Source: Bacteroides thetaiotaomicron VPI-5482 (lineage in GTDB: Bacteria; Bacteroidota; Bacteroidia; Bacteroidales; Bacteroidaceae). Taken from it: a stretch of 64,000 nt of DNA. Under the pieces are notes generated by a model that was given only the letters and a program-made list of their open reading frames with translations, did no database searches and was not told the DNA's origin. Of the stretch, positions 19,618 through 27,632 are shown piece by piece; within the stretch, counting starts at the first letter, position 1, and each line of letters opens with the position of its first letter. The stretch is taken from the NCBI RefSeq assembly GCF_000011065.1, contig NC_004663.1:5332001-5396000 (forward strand). The letters run 5' to 3'. A program made the translations under genes and the position numbers.

Positions 19618-21000
19618 ATGAAAAAGTTTTTAGTATTAGTTGCAGCAGTTTGCATGGCATATACTACTGCGTTTGCTCAGACCGTGAAACCTTTTAAGGA
19701 AGGTGATAGAGCTGTGTTTTTAGGAAATAGTATTACGGATGGTGGTCGTTACCATTCATTTATCTGGTTGTATTACATGACCCGCTTCCCGAATATGCCT
19801 ATTCGTGTATTCAATGGAGGTATTGGTGGTGATACAGCGTATGATATGAATAAACGTTTGGATGGTGACATTTTTAGCAAAAATCCTACTGTATTGATGG
19901 TGACTTTCGGTATGAATGATTCCGGTTATTATGAATATAATGGTGATAATGCGAAAGAATTTGGTGAACAGAAGTATCAGGAAAGCATCAAGAACTTCCA
20001 GCAGATGGAAAAACGTTTCAAGGAATTGCCACATACTCGTATCGTAATGACGGGAACCTCTCCTTATGATGAAACTGCGCAAATAAAGGATAATACGGTC
20101 TTTAAGAAAAAAAATGAGACTATTAAGAGAATTATAGAATATCAAAGAGAATCTGCTGCAAGAAATGGTTGGGAATTTACAGATTGGAATGCGCCTATGG
20201 TAGCTATAAATCAGGAACTTCAACAAAAAGATCCTAGTTTTACTCTTTGTGGTAACGATCGTATCCATCCGGACAATGACGGTCATATGGTGATGGCTTA
20301 TCTTTTCTTGAAAGCACAAGGTTTTGCTGGTAAAGATGTGGCCAACATGGAAATCAATGCAAATAAGAAGCAAGCAGTGAAGGCAGAAGGTTGTACCATC
20401 TCAAATATTAAGAAAATAGGTAAAGATATTAGTTTTGATTATCTGGCAGAGGCGTTACCATATCCTTTGGATACTATTGCACGAGGCTGGGGTTCTAAGA
20501 AGAGTCAGGCAGAAGTTATAAAAGAAGTTCCTTTTATGGAAGAGATGAATACTGAATTGCTGAAAGTTACCGGTTTGAAGGGGCAATATAAACTGTTGAT
20601 TGACGATCAGGAAATAGGAACCTGGGATGCTGCTGATTTGGCAAAGGGTATAAATTTAGCTGCAGAATCTAAAACTCCACAATACCAGCAGGCATTAACT
20701 ATCATGCACCTCAATGAGTATCGTTGGGAACTTGAAAGAACATTTAGAGAATATGCGTGGTGCCAGTTTGGTTTCTTTCAACAAAAAGGCTTATTGTTTG
20801 CTAATGACAGAAAGGCTATTGAAGTGATGGATGAAAATGTAGAGAAGAACATGTGGTTGAAAGGACGTCGGGATCTTTATTCAAAGATGATGTTTAAAGA
20901 AATTCGCGACGCACGTGAACAAGAGATGGATGTTCTGATTTCCAAGATCTACGAAATCAACAAGCCAGTAGTAAGAAAGATTGTTCTGAGAAAAATATAA
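19618..21000 (+). CDS. Secreted SGNH/GDSL hydrolase
   Basis: This 460-residue secreted hydrolase (signal ...TTAFAQ) has all SGNH blocks: Ser38 in LGNSITDGG, Gly in NGGIGGDT, Asn in TFGMNDSG, and Asp214/His217 in NDRIHPDNDG. The C-terminal ~200 residues are mostly helical and not assigned. SGNH members in glycan loci are usually carbohydrate O-acetylesterases, which fits a second deacetylase besides the SASA enzyme. It ends the + strand block and is followed at once by a strong terminator. The 93-bp gap before it has no clear promoter box. Confidence 0.85.
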   Translation: MKKFLVLVAAVCMAYTTAFAQTVKPFKEGDRAVFLGNSITDGGRYHSFIWLYYMTRFPNMPIRVFNGGIGGDTAYDMNKRLDGDIFSKNPTVLMVTFGMNDSGYYEYNGDNAKEFGEQKYQESIKNFQQMEKRFKELPHTRIVMTGTSPYDETAQIKDNTVFKKKNETIKRIIEYQRESAARNGWEFTDWNAPMVAINQELQQKDPSFTLCGNDRIHPDNDGHMVMAYLFLKAQGFAGKDVANMEINANKKQAVKAEGCTISNIKKIGKDISFDYLAEALPYPLDTIARGWGSKKSQAEVIKEVPFMEEMNTELLKVTGLKGQYKLLIDDQEIGTWDAADLAKGINLAAESKTPQYQQALTIMHLNEYRWELERTFREYAWCQFGFFQQKGLLFANDRKAIEVMDENVEKNMWLKGRRDLYSKMMFKEIRDAREQEMDVLISKIYEINKPVVRKIVLRKI

Positions 21001-21039
21001 TATTTCTTTAGATAAGAAAGGTTTGAATTGGTGTATGGT

Positions 21040-21068
21040 GGTGCCGGCTAATAGTCGGCACCTTTTTT
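21040..21068 (+). terminator. Rho-independent terminator ending the enzyme block
   Basis: The 7-bp stem GGTGCCG/CGGCACC (21040-21046 and 21056-21062), extended inward by three further pairs, is followed by TTTTTT. It lies 40 bp after the SGNH gene and faces the convergent trkH gene. Confidence 0.88.
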
Positions 21069-21084
21069 ATGTATGATATTTGAT

Positions 21085-22536
21085 TTAATTTCTTTTCCAG
21101 AAATCGGAACTGAACAGCAGCAATACCGTAAACAACTCCAGACGTCCGAGAAGCATCAAAAAGGAGAGCAACCATTTGGCTGCATCAGGCAATTCACTCC
21201 ACGAGAAGGCAGGGCCACACGTGCCGAGTCCCGGTCCCATGTTTCCTATACTTGATATGACCGTTCCGATAGATTCGAGAAATCCCACTCCGAAGCCCAT
21301 CATGACAAGAATGCTGATAATGGCGATGATTGCATACAAAAATGTAAATGCCAGTACGGTAGACTGGATAGAGGGGGAGATCACCTGTTTATTCACCCGT
21401 ACGGGCAATACTGCATTGGGATGCAGAATATGTTTAAATTCATTTTTGGCAACTTTGAAGAGGATAACCATGCGGATACATTTGATACCACCTGTCGTAC
21501 TGCCTGCGCAAGCACCCATTATCATTACGATAAGAAGACAGCCCCAGAGAATGGAGGGCCAGAGCATATAGTCGGCAGTGGCAAAACCGGTTGAAGTCTG
21601 TAGGGAGATTACTTGGAACAGAGATTTCCGGAATGCTTCTTCTGCTCCCATCGAACTGGTCTGATAAAGCCAGACTGCTATGAAAACCGTGAAAAAGGCA
21701 ACAGACATAAAATAAAACTTCAGCTCGGCATCATGGATAAACTTCTTTATTTTCCCATTGAACATCAGCAATAATAGCGTGAAGTTGACTCCCGAGAGGA
21801 ACATGAAAACAGATATTACATAGTCTATGTAAGGCGAGTGGTAATATTCGATACTTGTCTGCTTGGTGGAGAACCCACCTGTACTGGTCGTGGTGAAAGC
21901 GTGGCAGATACTGTCGAAAAGTCCCATGCCCCCGAATACCAGTAATATAATCAATGTCCCCGTCATACCGGCATAGATGCCCCAGATCCATTTGGCGGTA
22001 ACACCAATACGGGGATGTACTTTGTCATGAGTCGGCCCACTGGCTTCGGCGGCAAATACCTGAATACCTCCCATACCGAAAATCGGAAGAACGGCAATCG
22101 TAAAGAATACAATTCCCAGACCGCCGATCCACTGAGTCATTGCCCGCCAGAAAAGGATTCCGTGAGGCATCGATTCTATATTATTCATGATGGTGGCACC
22201 GGTACTGCTGAAGCCGGACATTGTCTCGAAGAAGGCATCGGTGACACTTGGAATATACCCGCCTATATAATAGGGCAACATTCCAAAAAAGGAGAAAGCA
22301 ATCCAGGCTACACTGACAATCACATATCCATCGCGGCGGTTGAGTGACTTTTCGGCCCCTCTTCCAATAGCAAGCATAATCACACCTACAAAGGCCGTGA
22401 TAGCTGATGAAAGCAGAAAACTGTTTAAATCATCTTCCTTGTAAAATAGTGAAACACCACCGCAACACATTAACATAGCCGTTTCTATCAGTAACAGAAA
22501 CCCCATGATGCGATATATCATCCTCGAATTAATCAT
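21085..22536 (-). CDS. trkH: Trk potassium uptake system membrane subunit
   Basis: This 483-residue polytopic protein is TrkH/KtrB-like, the K+-translocating subunit. Four pore loops resembling the selectivity filter are visible: FSSTGATI, TTTSTGGFST, LQTSTGFAT and SSIGNMGPGLG, each with a conserved Gly, separated by membrane helices. It works with the cytoplasmic TrkA regulator encoded immediately upstream. The two genes are separated by ~155 bp filled with a palindromic heptamer array rather than the usual few bases, so their coupling may be affected. Length is normal for the family. Confidence 0.95.
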   Translation of the reverse strand: MINSRMIYRIMGFLLLIETAMLMCCGGVSLFYKEDDLNSFLLSSAITAFVGVIMLAIGRGAEKSLNRRDGYVIVSVAWIAFSFFGMLPYYIGGYIPSVTDAFFETMSGFSSTGATIMNNIESMPHGILFWRAMTQWIGGLGIVFFTIAVLPIFGMGGIQVFAAEASGPTHDKVHPRIGVTAKWIWGIYAGMTGTLIILLVFGGMGLFDSICHAFTTTSTGGFSTKQTSIEYYHSPYIDYVISVFMFLSGVNFTLLLLMFNGKIKKFIHDAELKFYFMSVAFFTVFIAVWLYQTSSMGAEEAFRKSLFQVISLQTSTGFATADYMLWPSILWGCLLIVMIMGACAGSTTGGIKCIRMVILFKVAKNEFKHILHPNAVLPVRVNKQVISPSIQSTVLAFTFLYAIIAIISILVMMGFGVGFLESIGTVISSIGNMGPGLGTCGPAFSWSELPDAAKWLLSFLMLLGRLELFTVLLLFSSDFWKRN

Positions 22537-22540
22537 TTTT

Positions 22541-22692
22541 TAAGTAATAGGTATTAAGTAATAGGTATTAAGTAATAAGTAATAGGTATTAAGTATTAAG
22601 TATTATGCGCCAAGTATCAGATATAATGTCAAGTACAAGCAGCTACGGTTATTACCTATTACCTAATACTTATTACTTAATACCTATTACTT
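22541..22692. repeat. Inverted arrays of 7-bp repeats between trkA and trkH
   Basis: The left array (22541-22603) is nine heptamers such as TAAGTAA, TAGGTAT and TAAGTAT. The right array (22651-22692) is six heptamers in reverse orientation (ATTACCT, AATACTT, ATTACTT), reaching the trkA stop codon. Between them lie ~47 bp of less repetitive sequence. A transcript through this region could fold into a long imperfect hairpin. Two other elements of the same period occur in murF and before tatA. Confidence 0.88.
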
Positions 22693-24031
22693 AATTAAAG
22701 AACTTCTCAATCTTCTTGATCATCATACTCAGGCAGAATACAACGACATGGTCTCCAGGACGAATCAGCGTATCTCCGGTTACGAGCACTCCTTCGCCAT
22801 TGCGAATCATACCTCCGATGGTTGTTCCTTTGGGCAATCCCAGATCCTTGATTAAATTTTTAGTAATCTTTGCTCCGGCGGGTACGGTAAACTCAGCCAC
22901 ATCGGCGTTGGCAAACGTCAGGCATTTGACATTGGATACATCGGCATCCAGCATCATCTGATAAATGTGGCTGGCGGCAATCATTTTCTTATTGATGACC
23001 GTGCCGATATCAAGACTTTCCGCCATGCCGATATAGTCGATATTCTCTACTTCCGCCACCGTCTTTTCCACTCCCATACGTTTGGCGGCGAGACAGGCGA
23101 GGATGTTCGTTTCCGAATTGTCCGTCAAGGCGACAAATGCTTCGGTATTCTTTAAACCTTCTTCGATGAGCAGGTCCATATCACGACCATCGCCGTTGAT
23201 GATCATGGTTTTGTCGTCCAATAATTCAGTCAGCCGGTTGCAACGGTTGATGTCGTTATCTACAATTTTTACCTGCATATAATCCGGCACGTACTGAGCG
23301 GTACGGACGGCGATACGGCTTCCGCCCATGATCATGACGTTGCGTACATCGGCATAATCCTCCTTGCCGGCTATTTTCCGGATATAAGGAATATATTTGC
23401 GTGTAGTGGTGAAATAAACAATATCGTGCAGTTTGATAACATCGTCTCCGCGCGGAATGATGGTTTCCGTTCCGCGTTTGATGGCTACCACGTGGTAAGG
23501 GATGTCCGGTGCACCCAGTTGATGGAGGGGAATATTCAGTATTTCCGCTTTTTCGCGCATCTTGGTACCGATCAGTATCAAGGCGCCTCCGCAGAATTCC
23601 CACCATTGACGTACCCAGCTCATACGCATGGAAGATACGATTTCTTTGGCAGCAAGCATTTCCGGATAGATCAATGAGTCTACACCCAGTTTCCGGAAGA
23701 ATTCCTTGTTTTTGGGCAGAAGATATTCGTAGTTGTCGATGCGGGCGACAGTCTTTTTGGCACCCAGATTGGTGGCTAGCATACAGGCAGTCATATTCCT
23801 GCTTTCGTCGGGGGTGACTGCGATGAACAAGTCCGCTTCTTTCACGCCTACCTCTTTCAGTCCCGAGATGGAAGAAGGAGAAGCCGTGACAGTCAACAAA
23901 TCGAAGTTGGCGCTGAGGGCACTTAGTTTTTCTTCGTCATCGTCCATCAGGATAATGTCCTGTTTTTCCCGGGACAATAATTTAGCCAGGTGGGTGCCTA
24001 CGTTTCCGGCACCTGCGATAATTATCTTCAT
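22691..24031 (-). CDS. trkA: Trk potassium uptake regulator, NAD-binding
   Basis: This 446-residue cytoplasmic protein contains two RCK units. The first Rossmann motif is IIAGAGNVGTHLAKLL (residues 3-18); the second begins near residue 230 (MIMGGSRIAVRTAQ). Each is followed by an RCK-C domain (IGTKMREKAEI...; FTVPAGAKITKNLI...). It binds NAD(H)/nucleotides and gates TrkH. dxs ends 2 bp upstream of its start, so dxs-trkA-trkH form one - strand operon. The stop codon abuts the right arm of the heptamer repeat. Confidence 0.95.
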   Translation of the reverse strand: MKIIIAGAGNVGTHLAKLLSREKQDIILMDDDEEKLSALSANFDLLTVTASPSSISGLKEVGVKEADLFIAVTPDESRNMTACMLATNLGAKKTVARIDNYEYLLPKNKEFFRKLGVDSLIYPEMLAAKEIVSSMRMSWVRQWWEFCGGALILIGTKMREKAEILNIPLHQLGAPDIPYHVVAIKRGTETIIPRGDDVIKLHDIVYFTTTRKYIPYIRKIAGKEDYADVRNVMIMGGSRIAVRTAQYVPDYMQVKIVDNDINRCNRLTELLDDKTMIINGDGRDMDLLIEEGLKNTEAFVALTDNSETNILACLAAKRMGVEKTVAEVENIDYIGMAESLDIGTVINKKMIAASHIYQMMLDADVSNVKCLTFANADVAEFTVPAGAKITKNLIKDLGLPKGTTIGGMIRNGEGVLVTGDTLIRPGDHVVVFCLSMMIKKIEKFFN

Positions 24032-24033
24032 CT

Positions 24034-25977
24034 TCAGTTAGTTAATTCTTTTATTTTGCTCATGTCGGGCAGAAGTTCACATTGCTTCAGCAATTCTTTT
24101 GTCAGGCTGTCTTCATCCATTCCGCAGAGCTGATATAACTCGGCTACCGTGCCGTGTTGCACGAATTTATCCGGAATTCCGATGCGTTTGACTGTCGGGG
24201 TATATTCATGGTCGGCCATGAATTCAAGTACGGCACTTCCCATTCCTCCCTGAATCGTTCCGTCTTCTATGGTGACGATGTGGCGGAATGTGCGGCCCAC
24301 TTCGTGCAGCAGTTCTTCGTCCAGCGGTTTGAGGAATCTCAGATCATAGTGGGCGATGCTTCTTCCCGATTCGGACTCGGCACGGGCGATGGCACTCCTT
24401 GCTTTATTTCCGATAGGTCCTATGCTGATGACAGCTATATCTTTTCCGTCCTTCAATTTCCGTCCTTTGCCTACAGGAATTTCTTCAAGCGGGCATTTCC
24501 AGTCCACCAATACGCCACGGCCACGCGGATAGCGGAGTACGAACGGACCTTTATCCGGCAGTTGTGCCGTGTACATCAGTCGTCGCAGCTCATGCTCATT
24601 CATAGGGGAGGCGATGGTCAGATTAGGTATCGGACGCAGATAAGCCATGTCGAACGCACCGTGATGTGTCGGACCGTCTTCGCCTACCAGTCCGGCACGG
24701 TCGAGACAGAGAACTACGGGAAGATTCTGAATAGCCACATCATGGATAATATTGTCATAAGCCCGTTGCATGAACGATGAATAGATGTTGCAGAAAGGCT
24801 GCAAGCCATCTTTTGCCATTCCTCCGGAGAAGGTGACGGCGTGGCCTTCGGCAATACCCACATCGAAAGCCCGCTTGGGCATTTTGGACATGAGGATGTT
24901 CATCGAACAGCCGGAAGGCATGGCGGGAGTCACACCTACGATCCTTGGATTGGCTTCCGCCAGTTCCACCAGTGTATTTCCGAAAACGTCTTGGAACAGG
25001 GGAGGCATTCCTTCCGTATTGGCTACGAAACGCTCTCCGGTGACGGGATCGAACTTGCCGGGAGCGTGCCATTCGGTGGCGTGTTTCTCGGCAGGGGCGA
25101 AGCCTTTTCCTTTGATCGTGTGGAGATGCAGTATTTTGGGACCTTTGAGGTCTTTAATGTCACGCAATACCCTTGAAAGGTTCTTTATGTCATGGCCATC
25201 GATAGGACCGAAGTAGCGGATGTTCATTCCTTCGAATATATTCTGTTGCTGGGCGGCCATTGACTTCAGACTGTTGCCGAAGCGGATCAGTGCCTTGCGA
25301 CGTTCATCGTTCAGGATGCCGAGCTTGAACAACAGGCGGGAAGCCTTGAAACGCAGTTGGTTGTAGCGGTTCGAGGTTGTCAGGTTGAACAGGTATTGTT
25401 TCATACCGCCGACACTGCGGTCGATAGCCATGTCGTTATCATTCAGGATAATAAGCAGGTTGTTCGGGGTGGTAGAAGAATTGTTCAATCCTTCAAAAGC
25501 CAGTCCTCCGCTCATCGAACCGTCTCCGATGATGGCTATCACATGACGTTGGTCGTCTCCCTTCTTGGCGGCGGCGACAGCCATGCCGAGGGCTGCGGAG
25601 ATCGAATTGGAAGCGTGTCCGCAGGTAAATGTATCGTATTCGCTCTCTTCGGGAGAAGGGAAGGGGCGAATACCTCCCAGTTTCCGGTTGGTGGAGAATG
25701 CTTCACGCCGTCCTGTGAGGATTTTGTGGCCGTACGCCTGATGTCCCACGTCCCATACAATACGGTCATAAGGTGTATTGTAGACGTAGTGCAGGGCTAC
25801 GGTCAGTTCCACTGTTCCGAGGCTGGCAGCGAAGTGCCCCGGATTGCAGGAGAGTTCTTTAATAATGTCTTGCCTTAATTCATCGCATACTTCCGGCAGT
25901 TGGTCTACTTCCAGACGGCGCAGATCATCGGGGCTGTTGATTGAGTTTAGCAAGTTATATATCGGTTCATTCTTCAT
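24034..25977 (-). CDS. dxs: 1-deoxy-D-xylulose-5-phosphate synthase
   Basis: This 647-residue thiamine-diphosphate enzyme condenses pyruvate and glyceraldehyde-3-phosphate, the first step of the MEP isoprenoid route. Diagnostic blocks are WDVGHQAYGHKILTGRR, the ThDP motif GDGSMSGGLAFEGLNN, HTIKGKGFAPAE and DRAGLVGEDGPTHHGAFD. The length is normal for Dxs. It is the first gene of a dxs-trkA-trkH operon, with a TATTTTTG -7 box only 20 bp before the ATG. Confidence 0.98.
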   Translation of the reverse strand: MKNEPIYNLLNSINSPDDLRRLEVDQLPEVCDELRQDIIKELSCNPGHFAASLGTVELTVALHYVYNTPYDRIVWDVGHQAYGHKILTGRREAFSTNRKLGGIRPFPSPEESEYDTFTCGHASNSISAALGMAVAAAKKGDDQRHVIAIIGDGSMSGGLAFEGLNNSSTTPNNLLIILNDNDMAIDRSVGGMKQYLFNLTTSNRYNQLRFKASRLLFKLGILNDERRKALIRFGNSLKSMAAQQQNIFEGMNIRYFGPIDGHDIKNLSRVLRDIKDLKGPKILHLHTIKGKGFAPAEKHATEWHAPGKFDPVTGERFVANTEGMPPLFQDVFGNTLVELAEANPRIVGVTPAMPSGCSMNILMSKMPKRAFDVGIAEGHAVTFSGGMAKDGLQPFCNIYSSFMQRAYDNIIHDVAIQNLPVVLCLDRAGLVGEDGPTHHGAFDMAYLRPIPNLTIASPMNEHELRRLMYTAQLPDKGPFVLRYPRGRGVLVDWKCPLEEIPVGKGRKLKDGKDIAVISIGPIGNKARSAIARAESESGRSIAHYDLRFLKPLDEELLHEVGRTFRHIVTIEDGTIQGGMGSAVLEFMADHEYTPTVKRIGIPDKFVQHGTVAELYQLCGMDEDSLTKELLKQCELLPDMSKIKELTN

Positions 25978-25996
25978 GATTCGAGAAAATTTGGTG

Positions 25997-26004
25997 CAAA
26001 AATA
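25997..26004 (-). promoter_or_regulatory. Promoter -7 box for dxs
   Basis: On the - strand the sequence reads TATTTTTG, matching TAnnTTTG. The predicted start of transcription is ~25990, leaving a leader of ~13 nt before the dxs ATG. Confidence 0.5.
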
Positions 26005-26347
26005 CGAAAAAGAAAGCGGAAGCCCTTTCTTTTTACCTAAATTCTTATTGTTAAAGCGAAGTACGAGGGTGGAATGGCATTCGGTCGTTGGTATATTGAA
26101 GTATGTGCCGTCGGGTTCCCGGAAGAACTGTAACTTTCTTTTTATTATGTGAAATGTGGATTAATATTACTAATCAAATGAAATCTCTATTAGGGAAATA
26201 AAAGTTGCATGAAAAAAGAGAACATGAACTTGCAGAAACGTTCGTATCGTTATTAATAAATTTGATGATCGTTTATTATAGACGTGTCTTCCGTTTATTA
26301 GAAACTCTAAAATGAGATTTTGTAGGAAATAGATTGAATTAATGCAA
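26005..26347. other. Intergenic DNA, no gene recognised
   Basis: About 340 bp of A/T-rich sequence upstream of dxs. I find no credible open frame, repeat or conserved RNA here. It separates the dxs promoter from the terminator of the small - strand unit at 26352-26551. Confidence 0.5.
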
Positions 26348-26351
26348 CAAA

Positions 26352-26385
26352 AAAGGCTGCAAACTTCATAGAGCTTGCAGCCTTT
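26352..26385 (-). terminator. Rho-independent terminator of a small - strand unit
   Basis: A perfect 11-bp stem (AAAGGCTGCAA at 26352-26362 with its complement at 26375-26385) has a 12-nt loop. Read on the - strand it is followed by a run of seven T. It lies 24 bp after the stop of the 29-codon frame. Confidence 0.85.
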
Positions 26386-26409
26386 GGGCTATATCAATCG
26401 TCTTATTCC

Positions 26410-26499
26410 TTAGTAAAATGAGAAGGAATAAGCTGTATTTGTTGTAATATGATACTGTATTTTATCCATGTTTTCTATTCTTTTATATCCGTTATTCAT
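26410..26499 (-). CDS. Possible 29-residue small protein, unknown
   Basis: An ATG frame of 29 codons reads MNNGYKRIENMDKIQYHITT and continues NTAYSFSFY before TAA. It is not recognised as any known family, and shows no signal peptide, membrane segment or metal motif; the last nine residues are aromatic and hydroxyl-rich. Support for a real unit is the surroundings rather than the peptide: a good -7/-33 promoter 22-52 bp upstream and a strong terminator 24 bp downstream, giving a transcript of ~165 nt. It could equally be a non-coding small RNA in which the frame is accidental. Confidence 0.4.
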   Translation of the reverse strand: MNNGYKRIENMDKIQYHITTNTAYSFSFY

Positions 26500-26520
26500 T
26501 GATTTTCTGTTTTCGGTCTA

Positions 26521-26551
26521 CAAATATACAACATAAAAAGCCATTTGTCAA
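26521..26551 (-). promoter_or_regulatory. Promoter of the small - strand unit
   Basis: On the - strand, TTGACA (26551-26546), 17 bp, then TATATTTG (26528-26521), a perfect TAnnTTTG box. Transcription should begin near 26515, ~15 nt before the ATG at 26499. It overlaps the upstream region of the divergent + gene. Confidence 0.6.
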
Positions 26552-26591
26552 GCCTTGAATAGATTTGTGATTAAAATAAAGCGGAATATCG

Positions 26592-26610
26592 TATCTTTGT
26601 CGTACTTTTG
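26592..26610 (+). promoter_or_regulatory. Promoter -7 boxes for the GSCFA/murF-alr operon
   Basis: Two TAnnTTTG matches lie in tandem: TATCTTTG (26592-26599) and TACTTTTG (26603-26610). A TTTG at 26564-26567 could serve as -33 for the first. An unusually good ribosome-binding sequence, AAGGAG, precedes the ATG at 26643. Confidence 0.5.
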
Positions 26611-26642
26611 CAAGAGAGAAACAATCGAAAGAAGGAGAATAT

Positions 26643-27632
26643 ATGGATTTTCAAACAAAGGTAGAACTACCGGCGGGCTTGCCGCCTGTCAGTCATGCGG
26701 AACGGATTCTTTTGATGGGGTCTTGTTTTGCAGAGAACATGGGCAGGTTGCTGGCAGAAAATAAATTTCGCGTTGACATGAATCCTTTCGGGATTCTCTA
26801 TAATCCGCTGTCGGTCTCTACGGCTTTGGTGGAGATATTGAAGGGGAAGGTGTATCAGGAGAAAGACTTATTCCTATATAAGGAGTGCTGGCATAGTCCG
26901 ATGCATCATGGTTTGTTCTCTGCGTCATCGCCGGAGGAAGTACTTGAAAAGATAAACACTCGCTTGTCGCAGGCTCACCGTTCGGTCCACGAACTTGACT
27001 GGCTGATGCTGACTTTCGGCACTGCCTATGTATATGAACAGAAAGAAACAAGGCAGGTAGTCTCCAATTGTCATAAACTGCCGGAGAGCTGCTTCAACCG
27101 CCGGATTCTTTCGGTAGATGAGATTGTGAACGAATATACTTCGTTGATAACCAGTATGGTGGCGCGCAATTCTCACTTGAAGGTCTTGTTCACGGTCAGC
27201 CCTATCCGGCATATACGTGACGGGATGCATGCCAACCAGTTGAGTAAATCGACCTTATTGCTTGCCATCGACCGCCTGCAACAGCTCTTTCCGGATCATG
27301 TGTTCTACTTTCCTTCTTATGAGATCGTTTTGGATGAACTGCGTGATTATCGCTATTATGCCGATGACATGCTTCATCCGTCTCCGTTGGCTGTCCGTTA
27401 TTTGTGGGAACGCTTTTCGGAGGCCTTCTTTTCTGCCGAAACGAAGCAGGTGATCACTGCCATCGAAGATATTACTAAAGACTTGTCACACAAGCCTTTT
27501 CATCCGGAGTCGGAAGCGTATCAACGCTTTTTAGGACAAATAGTGTTAAAAATCGAACGACTTAACGGAAAATATCCGTACTTAGACTTTCAAAAAGAAA
27601 CAGAACTATGTCATATACGATTGAATCCATAG
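26643..27632 (+). CDS. GSCFA domain protein
   Basis: This 329-residue protein is named for its motif LMGSCFAENMG (residues ~21-31). Other family blocks are FGTAYVYE, TVSPIRHIRDGMHANQLSKS and ADDMLHPSPLAVRY, giving an SGNH-hydrolase-like pattern with a terminal Asp-x-x-His. No signal peptide is seen. GSCFA proteins are widespread in Bacteroidetes with no firm biochemical role. Its last 25 bases overlap the start of murF-alr, so translational coupling is likely, suggesting a link to envelope or peptidoglycan synthesis. An AAGGAG site supports the chosen start. Confidence 0.85.
   Translation: MDFQTKVELPAGLPPVSHAERILLMGSCFAENMGRLLAENKFRVDMNPFGILYNPLSVSTALVEILKGKVYQEKDLFLYKECWHSPMHHGLFSASSPEEVLEKINTRLSQAHRSVHELDWLMLTFGTAYVYEQKETRQVVSNCHKLPESCFNRRILSVDEIVNEYTSLITSMVARNSHLKVLFTVSPIRHIRDGMHANQLSKSTLLLAIDRLQQLFPDHVFYFPSYEIVLDELRDYRYYADDMLHPSPLAVRYLWERFSEAFFSAETKQVITAIEDITKDLSHKPFHPESEAYQRFLGQIVLKIERLNGKYPYLDFQKETELCHIRLNP

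Noticed and set aside
22541..22692. Heptamer palindrome as an insertion sequence or attachment site
   Set aside because: There is no transposase or integrase nearby and no target-site duplication that I can identify.
25357..25878. A 173-codon open frame on the + strand
   Set aside because: It is a shadow of dxs, opposite the conserved ThDP-binding half of the protein.
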